A stretch of 64,000 bases of DNA from Clostridiales bacterium (GCA_003150405.1 QAMM01000007.1:62001-126000), one strand, 5' to 3'. Numbered from the stretch's first letter, positions 50,634 to 59,916 are shown. Numbers and translations are program-made. The notes: a model not told the origin generated them from the sequence alone.

Positions 50634-51083
50634 TTACCCTGCAAAGGTTTGAATCAGGTACAAAATAATACCGTATACGATTGAGGCACTGATACCATAT
50701 ACCAGCACCGGCCCGGCAATTACAAACATTTTAGCGCCCAGCCCGAGAATATAGCCTTCGCTTTTAAATTCCAGTGCCGGGGAAACCATTGCATTGGCAA
50801 ACCCCGTAATCGGCACCAGTGTGCCTGCACCCGCATACTTTGCAAGCTTGTTGAACAGACTCAAGCCGGTGAACAGTGCCGTTAAAAAAATAAGGGTTGA
50901 GGAGACAAGGCATGCCGCGTCAACGTCATTCATCCCAAACGACAGGTAAAGATTCAGCAGCGCCTGCCCCAGCACGCAGATAAGCCCGCCGACAAGGAAC
51001 GCCGTTGGTATGGTAATATAGCTCCGGGTATTCCTGCTCGCTTTTTGGTTAAGCTTTTCATATTCCTGATTGGTCAGATTCAA
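50634..51083 (-). CDS. spoVAC: Stage V sporulation protein AC
   Basis: Protein of about 149 residues, membrane protein. IPTAFLVGGLICVLGQALLN, FTGLSLFNKLAKYAGAGTLV and PITGFANAMVSPALEFKSEG are typical SpoVAC segments; it is the mechanosensitive-type pore subunit of the dipicolinate channel. The start is TTG 51083, seven bases after GGAGG; ATG 51089 directly abuts the RBS and is less likely. First gene of the operon. A sigma-G promoter is expected; GTATA and CATACGG about 16 bp apart near 51140-51165 are only a weak fit. Confidence 0.93.
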   Translation of the reverse strand: MNLTNQEYEKLNQKASRNTRSYITIPTAFLVGGLICVLGQALLNLYLSFGMNDVDAACLVSSTLIFLTALFTGLSLFNKLAKYAGAGTLVPITGFANAMVSPALEFKSEGYILGLGAKMFVIAGPVLVYGISASIVYGIILYLIQTFAG

Positions 51084-51325
51084 GACCATCCCTCCAAAAT
51101 GCTTTTTCCATATTTTTTCCCCTGCTTTCAAATTTATACCGTATGAGGCCGGTCAACTGTTTATACAACTACAAAATTTTGTTCCACACCCGCTTTTTCC
51201 TCAAAAAACAACTTGCGCCCGGGCCAATTCGTTGTCAACTTTTCAGTTAATCGGCTGTCCTTATGAATTTCCCCTCCAAAAGCGGCAAAATCCAGTGGTT
51301 TTATGAAATGAATGCGCCAAAGTAA
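51084..51325. other. Divergent region between spoVA and purA
   Basis: About 240 bp; should hold a forespore promoter for spoVA but no clean sigma-G consensus is seen. Confidence 0.45.
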
Positions 51326-51354
51326 TTGCGTTTTCGTTACAGGTTTGCTATAAT
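51326..51354 (+). promoter_or_regulatory. Promoter for purA
   Basis: TTGCGT (51326-51331), 17-bp spacer, TGC-extended TATAAT (51349-51354). The 75-nt leader has a GC hairpin but no riboswitch-like conservation. Confidence 0.8.
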
Positions 51355-51429
51355 TGTTAAGGCCTGTGCGGCCTTGTGCCCGCAGGCGGCAAATTACAAA
51401 CCTGAATGAAGATGAAATGGGGTACTGTC

Positions 51430-52704
51430 ATGCCATCAAAAGCAGTAGTCGGCGTACAATGGGGCGATGAGGGAAAGGGAAAGGTTATTGACATTCTTGC
51501 TTCCCGCGCTGAGGTTGTTGTCCGTTCTCAGGGCGGAAACAATGCAGGCCATACCGTAAAAAACGGGGACGAGGTCTACAAGCTCCATCTGATTCCCTCC
51601 GGCATCCTTTACAAAGGGGTCAAGTGCTACATCGGCTGCGGCGTTGTTATTGACCCGCAGGATATTTTAAAGGAAATTGACGGCTTGACCGAACGCGGAA
51701 TTGACTGTTCCAACCTACGCATTGACCCGCGCGCCCACGTTATTATGCCGTGGCACCGCAAGCTGGACGGCCTGAGCGAAAAAGCACTCGGCGCAAACCA
51801 AATCGGCACCACTGGGCGCGGCATCGGCCCCTGCTATATGGATAAGTATGAGCGTTCCGGCATCCGCATCTATGATCTGGTTCATGACAATGTTTTTGTC
51901 CAAAAAGCCAAAGCGGTCGGCGGGCTCAAAAACAAAATCATCACCAAAATTTACGGCGGCGAGGCGCTGGATTTAGATGCTGTCATCGCCGAATACCAAG
52001 GCTATGCCAAGCGGCTCGCCCCCTATGTGGACGATGTTTCGGTGCTCACCTACAACGCTATTCAGGAGGGAAAAAACATTCTGTTTGAGGGTGCACAGGC
52101 AACTCTGCTGGACATCGACGTGGGCACCTACCCCTTCGTCACTTCATCCCATCCGGTATCAGGCGGCGCGGCCATTGGTGCAGGCGTTGGGCCAAATACA
52201 CTGGGAGAAATCATCGGTGTGGCAAAAGCCTATACCACCCGTGTGGGCGCAGGCCCGTTCCCGACCGAACTATTCGATGAAACCGGCGACCTCATCCGCA
52301 ACCGCGGTCATGAGTTCGGCACCACTACCGGCCGCCCGCGGCGTACCGGCTGGTTTGATGCCGTGCTTATCCGCCATGCAGTCCGTGTAAACGGCTTGGA
52401 TTGTCTTGCGGTCAATAAGTTTGACACCCTGAGTGGCCTTGACACCCTGAAGGTCTGCGTCGCCTACAAAAAACCGGATGGTACCGTGCTCACCGAGTAT
52501 CCGTGCGACATCAACGAGCTGGAAGGCGCAGAACCGGTTTATGAGGAAGTCAAAGGCTTTTCCGGCGATATTTCCGCCTGCAAGAGCTTTGATGAACTTC
52601 CCCAGACCTGCAAGGATTATGTTTCCTACCTGGAAAAACTCTGCGGCTGCCCCATTAAAATGGTCGGTGTCGGTCCGTCCAGAGAACAGGTGCTTGAACG
52701 GTAA
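51430..52704 (+). CDS. purA: Adenylosuccinate synthetase
   Basis: Protein of 424 residues. VVGVQWGDEGKGKVIDILAS is the GTP P-loop-like signature, GGNNAGHTV follows, then IGTTGRGIGPCYMDKYERSG, FEGAQATLLDIDVGTYPFVT and TTTGRPRRTGWFDA. It joins aspartate to IMP with GTP hydrolysis, first step to AMP. ATG 51430 gives the normal N-terminus; the eight-residue longer frame from 51406 has no better RBS. Own promoter and terminator. Confidence 0.97.
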   Translation: MPSKAVVGVQWGDEGKGKVIDILASRAEVVVRSQGGNNAGHTVKNGDEVYKLHLIPSGILYKGVKCYIGCGVVIDPQDILKEIDGLTERGIDCSNLRIDPRAHVIMPWHRKLDGLSEKALGANQIGTTGRGIGPCYMDKYERSGIRIYDLVHDNVFVQKAKAVGGLKNKIITKIYGGEALDLDAVIAEYQGYAKRLAPYVDDVSVLTYNAIQEGKNILFEGAQATLLDIDVGTYPFVTSSHPVSGGAAIGAGVGPNTLGEIIGVAKAYTTRVGAGPFPTELFDETGDLIRNRGHEFGTTTGRPRRTGWFDAVLIRHAVRVNGLDCLAVNKFDTLSGLDTLKVCVAYKKPDGTVLTEYPCDINELEGAEPVYEEVKGFSGDISACKSFDELPQTCKDYVSYLEKLCGCPIKMVGVGPSREQVLER

Positions 52705-52718
52705 ATTGAAAATAAGAA

Positions 52719-52748
52719 ACGGCCTTCCCATAGGAAGGCCGTTTTTCT
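52719..52748 (+). terminator. Terminator of purA
   Basis: ACGGCCTTCC (52719-52728) CATA GGAAGGCCGT (52733-52742) TTTTTC. Confidence 0.9.
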
Positions 52749-53090
52749 TTGTCTCACAGCACGGCAAAACCTCTTTTTATCTGTCAAAATTCTTTGCAAT
52801 CAGCTCTATATTGGCTTTCACTGCCTTCCCAGAACAATTTTCACTAGAGCAAGACTTACTCCACTTTAATAATCAGTCATGTAACAAGGCGTTTATAGAC
52901 TTTAGGCTACTTAGGTCGTTTTGGTACCCTCTTTCATTTGCCGCTTGCCTCTCCAACAAGGTATCATAAAAGCAATAAAAAACCCCCATGCCTCTCTATG
53001 CAAAAACATGAAACGTTTTAGAGAGCATATTTTTTGTTGACAGTTCCCACAAACAACAAATCCCCCGGCGCCTAAATAAGATGCCAGAGG
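52749..53090. other. Region between purA and the prophage remnant
   Basis: About 340 bp with the decayed 3' side of the holin fragment and no intact gene. An endolysin would be expected next to the holins; none is seen. Confidence 0.5.
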
Positions 53091-53360
53091 AGGTCTTTGA
53101 ATGGCAGCCCCTGCGAAAACTTGCCAGGTCGTATCCCAGGCAGACAGCCAACAGATAAACCCAGTCAGCACGCTGTCACTTAACCCCTTTGTGGTCGGGT
53201 CATTGATGATTCCCCACAGGGAAACAACGACCGAGACCACAATCACCGGGTTCATAACCGCCCGCCTAAGCGCGTCTCCGAACGCCGCCCAGGTGGTCAT
53301 ATCTTCCCACTGAAGCCCGAGCCCGGCCAGAATTGGCGCCGCAACGGCCCCCACCGCCTG
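53091..53360 (-). pseudogene. Phi-LC3-type holin fragment
   Basis: The frame encodes GAVAAPILAGLGLQWEDMTT, then AVMNPVIVVSVVVSLWGIIN and DPTTKGLSDS, the middle and end of a phage_holin_1 (phi LC3) protein. The usual N-terminus (INWKVRLKN-type helix) is missing: the frame runs directly, in phase, out of the TAG stop of the preceding holin. After LSDS the sequence continues with an unrelated tail to 52911. It has lost its start and proper end, so it is a remnant. The region 3' of it is also decayed. Confidence 0.7.
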
Positions 53361-53651
53361 CTACTCGTCTTTCCCGCCCTGCTTGAGCAGCTGGTTGACA
53401 TAGGTGCTCGCGCCAGCAAGCAAAATGCCCTGCACAACCGCAGTGAACAGCGCCAGCAGCCAGTCCTGCGGAATCTGCAACCTGGACGTTGCGCAAACGT
53501 AAACGGCGCAGACCAAAACCGAAAAACCCCCAAGCAGCAGCGGTATGTACTTGTCCTTTACCAAGGTGGTCGCTTTGAGTGCTGCACCCAAAATGTAACA
53601 TGCCAGCGCCACTGGTATTAATTCCGGCTTAATGTAGTCCATAATGTTCAT
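53361..53651 (-). CDS. Phage holin (holin_5_2 type)
   Basis: Protein of 96 residues with three membrane spans. MNIMDYIKPELIPVALACYI, then KDKYIPLLLGGFSVLVCAVYV and WLLALFTAVVQGILLAGAST fit the phage_holin_5_2 family pattern of small Firmicutes prophage holins. Its ATG overlaps the TGA of the gene upstream (ATGA), so translation is coupled. Ends in TAG, after which a second holin fragment continues in frame. Confidence 0.75.
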   Translation of the reverse strand: MNIMDYIKPELIPVALACYILGAALKATTLVKDKYIPLLLGGFSVLVCAVYVCATSRLQIPQDWLLALFTAVVQGILLAGASTYVNQLLKQGGKDE

Positions 53652-53926
53652 GCCTTTTCTTTCCTTTCTAAAAACTGTATCCGTGTTTCGTGCTGCTGCA
53701 AAAGCTCCCCCTGTTTGTCAATCCGCTTGTGGATTTTTTCATGGGAGGCTTTGCGTTCCTCGCGCAGCATTCCGTCTTTTTCCTCCAGCTCATCCAGCTT
53801 CTTTAAGGCGTAGTCTATCATGGTAGACAACTTTGTAATGGTGCTGTTGAGCTTAATGATTGGCCCTGCTATGGCCGCAAACAGCCCCACCAATACCACG
53901 ATAACGGTTACGACGCTCCATTCCAC
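53648..53926 (-). CDS. Phage membrane coiled-coil protein
   Basis: Protein of 92 residues: one N-terminal membrane span (VVTVIVVLVGLFAAIAGPII) and a charged coiled coil (KKLDELEEKDGMLREERKAS to HETRIQFLERKEK). Such proteins stand between tail/baseplate genes and holins in Firmicutes prophages and are thought to assist lysis (XhlA-like). Start GTG 53926 with AGGAGGG. Four-base overlap with the holin. Confidence 0.7.
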   Translation of the reverse strand: MEWSVVTVIVVLVGLFAAIAGPIIKLNSTITKLSTMIDYALKKLDELEEKDGMLREERKASHEKIHKRIDKQGELLQQHETRIQFLERKEKA

Positions 53927-53941
53927 ATCCTTGTCCCTCCT

Positions 53942-55270
53942 CTACGAGTAAATCTCCGCGTCAAAAGTAAGGTTGTTACCGGAACTGCTGGCTCCGGAAA
54001 TGTCAAACACATTGCCCTGCACAGCAGTGTTTTGCAGGGCAAAACGGAGCCTGCCCATAAAACCGGAATACTGGATCATGGCAACCTCCGTCACCGGGTT
54101 GCCTGTGACGGCGTCCATCAGGGAACCGGCAATGGAAACCTCCGGCGTTGCACGCATGGGGGTGGGGAACTGCAGTGGGACATAGACATAGTTCTGGGAG
54201 ACATTCCTTGTTGTGCCGAGGCCAACTGCGAAGCCCTGTATATTGTCCGGGTTCATGTTCCAGTAGTACCGGCAGCACTTCAAATATTCGGCTGCCGGGT
54301 TCGGCGGGGCATAATCCCCCGTATAGGCGCCAACGCATACCTGCGGCGCAGCGAGCCAAAAGCCGGTTCCAGCCGTAGGGTTTACCGCAGAAGCCTGGAG
54401 CAAAAGCCCCTTTCTGGAAAAGCTCACCGTGCTGTCGGTCACCGGGTCAAAGGTGTGGGTGACCTCCTGCCAGTCCCCGGTGAGGGGGATGACATGGCCT
54501 GAATTCCCGACCCAAAGGGTTACCGAGCTTGTTCTGGGCAGGCCTTTTATCCAGAAACGGACGGTAAGGGTTTTTCCAACATACTGGCTATAGTTTTCAA
54601 GCGTCTGGCCGAAATTTGGCCAGTTTGTGTTCTGGAACACGCATTTTGCCATATACAGGACGGGGGCGGGCGAGGTATTGGCCTCGCGGGTAACGGTTGT
54701 GTGGGCGGCAAGCCACCGGTCGTAGGTATACTGGGTGGAGGACGCCGTATAGCTTTCTTTGCCCCGCTGGTTCACTCCAAACTCCGGGTTGACTAAAAGG
54801 TTGGGGAGGGCCTTGTGCTGCATATTCTGCTCCATTTTGTTTATTTGGGCTTGCATATTGGCAACATTTGCCAATGCTTCAGACAATGCAGAAAATTCAT
54901 TGCTGCTTTCAATTGCACCATCATAATTGCTAGGAATAATACACAGGGGAGGCAATGTAACTTTTAGTGTATGACTTTCTGCATCGACAATGTGAAGTTC
55001 AAACAAATTTGAAATACCATAAACTGCTGTCATTTGAGCGCTTAGAGGAATCGTAACTGTGCTGCCGGACACCGCACAGGTATTATATATTTTTGTGCCG
55101 TCCGGTTTTTCCAGATAGACTGATACCGTCTTTCCGGTAAAATTAATTGGCTGTCCGTCAGCTCCGGTTACAGTGACAGCAATTTCCCGGCCATTTGCTT
55201 CCTCCTGAATTACGCGTAGCCTGCCGTATGGAGGCTGCCATGCATTTACCGTAATTGAATATAGAATCAT
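53942..55270 (-). CDS. BppU-like phage baseplate/receptor-binding protein
   Basis: Protein of 442 residues. The N-terminal about 120 residues fit the BppU_N domain (AVTVTGADGQPINFTGKTVS, VYLEKPDGTKIY, VYGISNLFELHIVD), followed by a coiled coil (LANVANMQAQINKMEQNMQ) and a C-terminal carbohydrate-binding-like beta domain (NLLVNPEFGVNQRG, YTYDRWLAAH, VRFWIKGLPRTSSVTLWVG). In Siphoviridae this forms the baseplate upper protein or a tail fibre that contacts the cell surface. ATG 55270 with AAAAGGTG. First gene of the remaining lysis/tail group; no other tail genes remain. Confidence 0.8.
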   Translation of the reverse strand: MILYSITVNAWQPPYGRLRVIQEEANGREIAVTVTGADGQPINFTGKTVSVYLEKPDGTKIYNTCAVSGSTVTIPLSAQMTAVYGISNLFELHIVDAESHTLKVTLPPLCIIPSNYDGAIESSNEFSALSEALANVANMQAQINKMEQNMQHKALPNLLVNPEFGVNQRGKESYTASSTQYTYDRWLAAHTTVTREANTSPAPVLYMAKCVFQNTNWPNFGQTLENYSQYVGKTLTVRFWIKGLPRTSSVTLWVGNSGHVIPLTGDWQEVTHTFDPVTDSTVSFSRKGLLLQASAVNPTAGTGFWLAAPQVCVGAYTGDYAPPNPAAEYLKCCRYYWNMNPDNIQGFAVGLGTTRNVSQNYVYVPLQFPTPMRATPEVSIAGSLMDAVTGNPVTEVAMIQYSGFMGRLRFALQNTAVQGNVFDISGASSSGNNLTFDAEIYS

Positions 55271-56539
55271 TTCATCACCTTTTACCTTTTAAAGTATTCC
55301 TTGTTATACCTTCCCCTAAACTCTTTGCATTAGGTGCGAATGGTATCCCTAGTTTTTCTTTACTTCTTAAGCTTTCATTTTGCACCGTTTTGTACCTTAT
55401 CCATTTGTCAAAGAAAGGGTTATTCGAATTTAGCAGATGTATAAAACATACTATTGAACGACCTTTTCATAGAATTTCATGGTGCTAAGTACAGGCGGAT
55501 AAATAGTTCCAATGTGCGAGAACTCGAATCGTCTAAATAAAAAATCGCGCAAATAAACCAACTTTTTTTCAACATTTATTTTTATGGTTTCGCTGAAATC
55601 GTTTTGAGGTAAGTGACTGGCATACGCTTTCCGCATTCACATTAAAGTTTCTGTGAAAGATTCTCGCTCGAGGCAGCTACGGTTCTTTCTGCCATGGCAA
55701 AGCACCAATTCAGCCCGTCCATAAAAAGCTTGACTTTTCTGGAGTTTGCTGTTATAGTGGCCATAGAGTAATTATCCCTGCTCCGTTGGAACTTCAGTTC
55801 TGCGGGGCACTTTTTTTCGTTCTGAAAATACCGTCGGCAAACGGTACTCACCAATATTAAACCGCTGATATCTTGGCAATTTACTCCACAGCACGATCCA
55901 TTTTAGATATTGAATTGTTAATCTTTTTTCGCTCCACCTCCCTTCATAGCCAGACACCTATACCTCTCGTAATACATTTTGCCATGTATGTATTGAATAT
56001 ATGATATGCTTAATTTATTGAGAGCAATTATTAAGCCATCCTTATCAATCGATTCCCTGAGTTACAACTATAGTATATCACGCGTTTGCGTTATAGTCAA
56101 TTAAAAATGATTCGTTTTTGTATATTAAATGGACTTTTGGTGAATTTCATACAATAAAGCGGCTGTTATCCATAAAATTTTGGTTTCTAATGAGACCAGT
56201 AATTTCATTACAATCCTCAGCAATTACAAAAAAGACCACAGCCCTCCCTATAATGGCTTCATTTCGGCATTTCAGCGGACGATTTGCTTGATAAAAACAT
56301 CAAAAACGTTCGTCCAAAGACGAAATGTTCTTTCAGGATGAGTGAATGGTTTTTCAGGTAAACATTAAGGAGATTCCACCGACGGCATTAAAGACATGAA
56401 AAATTCATGGAGCTGCACACTAGAATTAACCACTCAAAAAGAATTGACTTCCACGCCCAAATCGCCTTGTAGATGTTTACGAGAACATAGGCAGAATGGC
56501 ATTGCCGTTCTCCACTGCAAATGAAAAGCAAACCTATCG
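55271..56539. other. Decayed prophage DNA, no intact gene
   Basis: About 1.3 kb, AT-richer than its surroundings, with only short broken frames. A frame at 55642-55764 (40 residues, MATITANSRKVKLFMDGL...) has a poor RBS and is not claimed. Confidence 0.55.
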
Positions 56540-56893
56540 ATCGGCTTGACACAAAGCCGGATAATCGTATCTATGGCCTAGTATTAGCTGAGCAGTTGAG
56601 TTTGCAATATGCACATCTTTGGTCATGATTGCGCCGAGTCGACTCGTGCGGCATTTTTAGACTTAAGACACATCGACCTCCCGAATGAGAAGGTCGTCTG
56701 TCCGACCCATGAGATTTCATATACTCAAATAGATATTACCCGTACCTAATCTGTGAAAAATACGGCGTCAATGAAAACGACGAAAACGGCCGCAAAAGGA
56801 TGTTAGGGCATACGTTTCAAAACGTCACGAATCAGGTATATAGCCACCGGGAACCGAAAGACCCGAGACCTGAAAGCAGAAATTGAAAACACA
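56540..56893 (+). pseudogene. Shredded tyrosine integrase remnant
   Basis: Pieces in shifting frames recall a phage integrase C-terminal domain: DLRHIDLPNEKVVC (about 56660-56700, like the LRWKDIDL region) and, at about 56790-56890, GRKRMLGHTFQNVTNQVYSH followed by RE, matching the ...LGHSS..TTxxYTHR box that holds the catalytic His and Tyr. The frames are broken by stops and shifts, so it is non-functional. It is followed by a strong plus-strand terminator. Confidence 0.7.
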
Positions 56894-56956
56894 AAATTCG
56901 TTGCGAACCGTTCTAAAGGTAGCAGATAAACGCCGCACGGAACAAATATATTTTTC

Positions 56957-56999
56957 ATCCCCGCAAATGCCTTGACCAAAGGCTTTACGGGGATTTTTT
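56957..56999 (+). terminator. Terminator after integrase remnant
   Basis: ATCCCCG (56957-56963) / CGGGGAT (56988-56994) with inner AAATGCCTT/AAAGGCTTT, then TTTTTT. Confidence 0.85.
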
Positions 57000-57095
57000 C
57001 TTTTATTCCGGGCGTTCGGAAAGCAGGCATAAATTTAACTCAACCTTAACGCTATGTTTAACAACCTTAACCCCGTTTTTACAAAGGCTGTGGTA

Positions 57096-57104
57096 TGGTA
57101 TAGG
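57096..57104 (+). promoter_or_regulatory. Extended -10 for dapA-like gene
   Basis: TGGTATAGG with TTTTTA 17 bp upstream (57076-57081); moderate match. Confidence 0.4.
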
Positions 57105-57136
57105 CGAACAAAGCGAAAGAGGGGTTAACTTTTACC

Positions 57137-58096
57137 ATGAAGCCAACCATATTTAAAGGCTCAGGCGTAGCACTTATTACACCTATGTACGACGACCTTT
57201 CGGTCAATTATGATAAATTGGCCGAGCTTATTGAGTTTCAAATCGAACATCATACCGACGCCATTGTAATTGCAGGAACAACAGGCGAGGCCTCTACTCT
57301 GACCGACGAGGAACACCTTGAGGTCATTGCCTACACAGTAAAGGAAGTACGCGGCCGAATCCCGGTTATTGCCGGCACCGGCAGCAATAATACCGCACAC
57401 GCGGCCTATCTCTCTAAAGAGGCGGAAAATATGGGGGCGGACGGTGTTTTACTTGTTACCCCTTATTACAACAAAGCCTCACAGGAGGGGCTTTACTGGC
57501 ACTTCCGGACCTGTGCAGAGCAAATCCACATTCCAGTTGTACTCTACAACGTACCCAGCCGTACCGGCGTCAATATTTTGCCGCAGACTTATAAACGTCT
57601 CAGTGAGGTTGAGAACATTGTCGCCGTTAAAGAGGCAAGTGGCAATTTCTCTCAGATGGCTAAAATTGCTTCCCTCTGCGGTGAGGATCTAGATATTTAT
57701 TCCGGCAACGACGATCAAATCACCTCCTCCTTGGCACTCGGCGGCAAAGGCGTAATTTCGGTGCTTGCAAACCTTGTGCCGGAAGAAACCCATAAGATCT
57801 GTCAGAGTTTCTTTGACGGCGATTCTGCCACGAGCGACACCCTGCAGCTCCGCTACCTGGAGCTGATTGAAAATTTATTCAGCGATGTAAATCCTATTCC
57901 CGTTAAACAGGCACTTAATTTTATGGGAATGAATGTTGGCCAATGCCGTCTTCCTCTTTGCGATATGGATGACGTCGCCGCCGAACGTCTGCTGTCCTGT
58001 CTGCAGCATTATGGACTGGTCAGCAACGAAGCCCGGGTTGGCTCAGTTACCGTTCGCCGTCCGCCTTTTGCTCTGCTTTGGCGCAGAAATCATTAA
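57137..58096 (+). CDS. dapA: 4-Hydroxy-tetrahydrodipicolinate synthase (DapA family)
   Basis: Protein of 319 residues. TTGEASTLTDEEH, VLYNVPSRTGVNI (catalytic Tyr) and IVAVKEASGNF (Schiff-base Lys) identify a DHDPS/NAL-superfamily TIM barrel; GVALITPM and YSGNDDQ also fit DapA. It condenses pyruvate with aspartate semialdehyde for lysine and dipicolinate. Odd: after the usual end (QHYGLV) there are about 24 extra residues, SNEARVGSVTVRRPPFALLW..., not typical of the family. RBS AGAGGGG. Alone, next to the prophage remnant. Other NAL-family aldolases cannot be fully excluded. Confidence 0.87.
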   Translation: MKPTIFKGSGVALITPMYDDLSVNYDKLAELIEFQIEHHTDAIVIAGTTGEASTLTDEEHLEVIAYTVKEVRGRIPVIAGTGSNNTAHAAYLSKEAENMGADGVLLVTPYYNKASQEGLYWHFRTCAEQIHIPVVLYNVPSRTGVNILPQTYKRLSEVENIVAVKEASGNFSQMAKIASLCGEDLDIYSGNDDQITSSLALGGKGVISVLANLVPEETHKICQSFFDGDSATSDTLQLRYLELIENLFSDVNPIPVKQALNFMGMNVGQCRLPLCDMDDVAAERLLSCLQHYGLVSNEARVGSVTVRRPPFALLWRRNH

Positions 58097-58107
58097 TTTA
58101 CCGGCTT

Positions 58108-58152
58108 AAAAAAGTTCCCCTGCCCTTTAAACAAAAGGACAGGGGAACTTTT
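58108..58152 (+). terminator. Terminator after dapA
   Basis: AAAAGTTCCCCTG...CAGGGGAACTTTT, 13 bp plus an inner five. A second GC hairpin (AGCCTTGGGG AA CCCCGAGGCT, 58249-58270) followed by TTCTTC lies 100 bp further. Confidence 0.85.
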
Positions 58153-58433
58153 CGCTGTTAAAATAACACTAAAGAAGAAATAAACGCAGGGTATCCGGCA
58201 CCTCTCTGGCCGCCATTGATAAAAAATTTCTTTACCGGGAAAACATGGAGCCTTGGGGAACCCCGAGGCTTTCTTCACTCGGAAGCTACTGAAGCATTGC
58301 CTAGCTTTGCCCGTTGCAGATAACAGTACCGCTTTTTAACGCTCCACGTTGCAGTAGAAAAATCCGTTCCTGCTTCAAAAAAGCAGGTGGAACAACGCTG
58401 CCCGGAACTGGGACGGCAGAAAGTAATCCAAAG
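58153..58433. other. Intergenic between convergent genes
   Basis: About 280 bp with only the second hairpin at 58249-58270; no gene seen. Confidence 0.5.
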
Positions 58434-58976
58434 CTAAACGTCCGCAAAGGCCCGGTACTCGTCCCGGGTGATGGAGTAAAGCAATTCGTCGCAGATTCTG
58501 CCGTTGAACAATACTTCGGCTTGCCGCTGCCGTCCCTCATAGCGGAATCCACATTTTTCAATTACCCTTTGGGAACGGTGGTTATCCGGATAATGGTAGG
58601 CCGAAATCAGCGCCAGCCCCAGCACATCAAAACCATAACGCAGAACAGCCCGCGCCGCTTCGGTCATATAGCCCTTGCCCCATGCGGGTTCTGCTAGGGA
58701 ATAGCCCAGCATCCGAACGGCGTCATTGCGGCGTTTTTCATCCTCAATCAGCCCAATCGAGCCAATCATCTTGCCGTTTTCGTGCGCCGCAATGGCCCAA
58801 ACATCCTCCAGTTTATAAAACTCCTCCAGATATCCACGGGTTTCTTCCAACGATTCATGGGGTTTCCAGCCCGCATCCGGCCCAACCTTTGGGTTTTTCG
58901 CATATTCGTAAAAATCCGCCAGATCCTCTGCACAAAGAGGGCGCAAAACAAGGCGTGGCGTTTCTATGGTACTCAA
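58434..58976 (-). CDS. GNAT acetyltransferase (RimJ/RimL type)
   Basis: Protein of 180 residues. STIETPRLVLRPLCAEDLAD is the typical N-terminus of the RimJ/RimL-like branch, and LGYSLAEPAWGKGYMTEAAR the acetyl-CoA site, followed by HYPDNHRSQRVIEKCGFRYE. Likely acetylates protein N-termini or small amines. Start is TTG 58976 after GAGGTG; the frame to 59321 runs into the upstream gene. Preceded by a strong terminator, so it has its own promoter or read-through from the membrane-protein gene. Confidence 0.87.
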   Translation of the reverse strand: MSTIETPRLVLRPLCAEDLADFYEYAKNPKVGPDAGWKPHESLEETRGYLEEFYKLEDVWAIAAHENGKMIGSIGLIEDEKRRNDAVRMLGYSLAEPAWGKGYMTEAARAVLRYGFDVLGLALISAYHYPDNHRSQRVIEKCGFRYEGRQRQAEVLFNGRICDELLYSITRDEYRAFADV

Positions 58977-58990
58977 TTTGTTCACCTCAT

Positions 58991-59022
58991 AAAAAGGCGG
59001 GATCCACCGATCCCGCCTTTTT
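58991..59022 (-). terminator. Terminator of membrane-protein gene
   Basis: AAAAAGGCGGGATC (58991-59004) CACC GATCCCGCCTTTTT (59009-59022). Confidence 0.9.
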
Positions 59023-59031
59023 GCTTTCAAT

Positions 59032-59916
59032 TTATTGTTCTGGTTTATCCAAAGGCTCTTCCGCAGCCGTCTCCGAAGGCTCATACACGGGAATCGTCGG
59101 CTCTGACTCCATCTGGGTATGCGGCACCGATGCATCATAATCCCCGGCCGGTTCGGAACCGGAAGACTCCTCATAAGCAGCATACGCCTGCTGATACGCT
59201 GCTTGCTGTGCCTCCTGCTGGCGGCGGCGATAATCAATCCGCAGAGCCGCTTTGGACTGGTTGTTGCGAACAGCGAACAGGCAGGGCCCAACTGCATAGT
59301 TGATGAATATGCAGAGCACAATCATCAAGGCGCAGTTACGCTCAGAACGGTCTTTGAAGATGACGTAAAGGGCACGCATCAGGAACACATAATATACAAC
59401 TGCCAGAGCGATTAGCCCCAAGGAAGTGAACAGCACTGTTAAAACCGATGCAACCGGAGTAAAAGCGGGAACCCCATGCCCCGGATTCAGCTGATAATAG
59501 TTGCTGTAGGTGAAAAACTGAATTAAAAATTGTATAACGGCGGGTAAGAAAAACAAAAGCCCATAGGATGCCGACGAAAGGATGATGTGCATGGTCAGCA
59601 ACGAAACCCGCTTATGGGTTGGCCGGCCAAACGCACCGCTCACCGAGTCAGACACCTTGCCAAGCATATACATGTTGAGGACCGGCACCCAGGCAAGCCC
59701 CTTGCCGCGCAGTCCCTGCTGTTTCGCCATTGCATAAAGCCCAACAGCCTGAAAGACAAAACAAATCAGCCATAACGCAATGCTCAATCCATAGTAAAGT
59801 AACTGGAACATAGACAGGGAAAAGCCATCCCATAGGGTAATATTTTGGTTAAAGAACCAGCTAAAATCATATTCATAACTGTAGTAATCGTAATTGTACG
59901 GGATAAACGGGAACAT
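59032..59916 (-). CDS. Multi-pass membrane protein, hypothetical
   Basis: Protein of 294 residues. A Tyr/Asp-rich N-terminus (MFPFIPYNYDYYSYEYDF) precedes six or so hydrophobic segments over residues 35-215; the end (about 225-294) is hydrophilic, Gln/Ala- then Glu/Pro-rich. GKGLAWVPVLNMYMLGKVSD is reminiscent of a common small membrane domain of Firmicutes. No known function. ATG 59916 with a strong GAGGAGG. Confidence 0.75.
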   Translation of the reverse strand: MFPFIPYNYDYYSYEYDFSWFFNQNITLWDGFSLSMFQLLYYGLSIALWLICFVFQAVGLYAMAKQQGLRGKGLAWVPVLNMYMLGKVSDSVSGAFGRPTHKRVSLLTMHIILSSASYGLLFFLPAVIQFLIQFFTYSNYYQLNPGHGVPAFTPVASVLTVLFTSLGLIALAVVYYVFLMRALYVIFKDRSERNCALMIVLCIFINYAVGPCLFAVRNNQSKAALRIDYRRRQQEAQQAAYQQAYAAYEESSGSEPAGDYDASVPHTQMESEPTIPVYEPSETAAEEPLDKPEQ

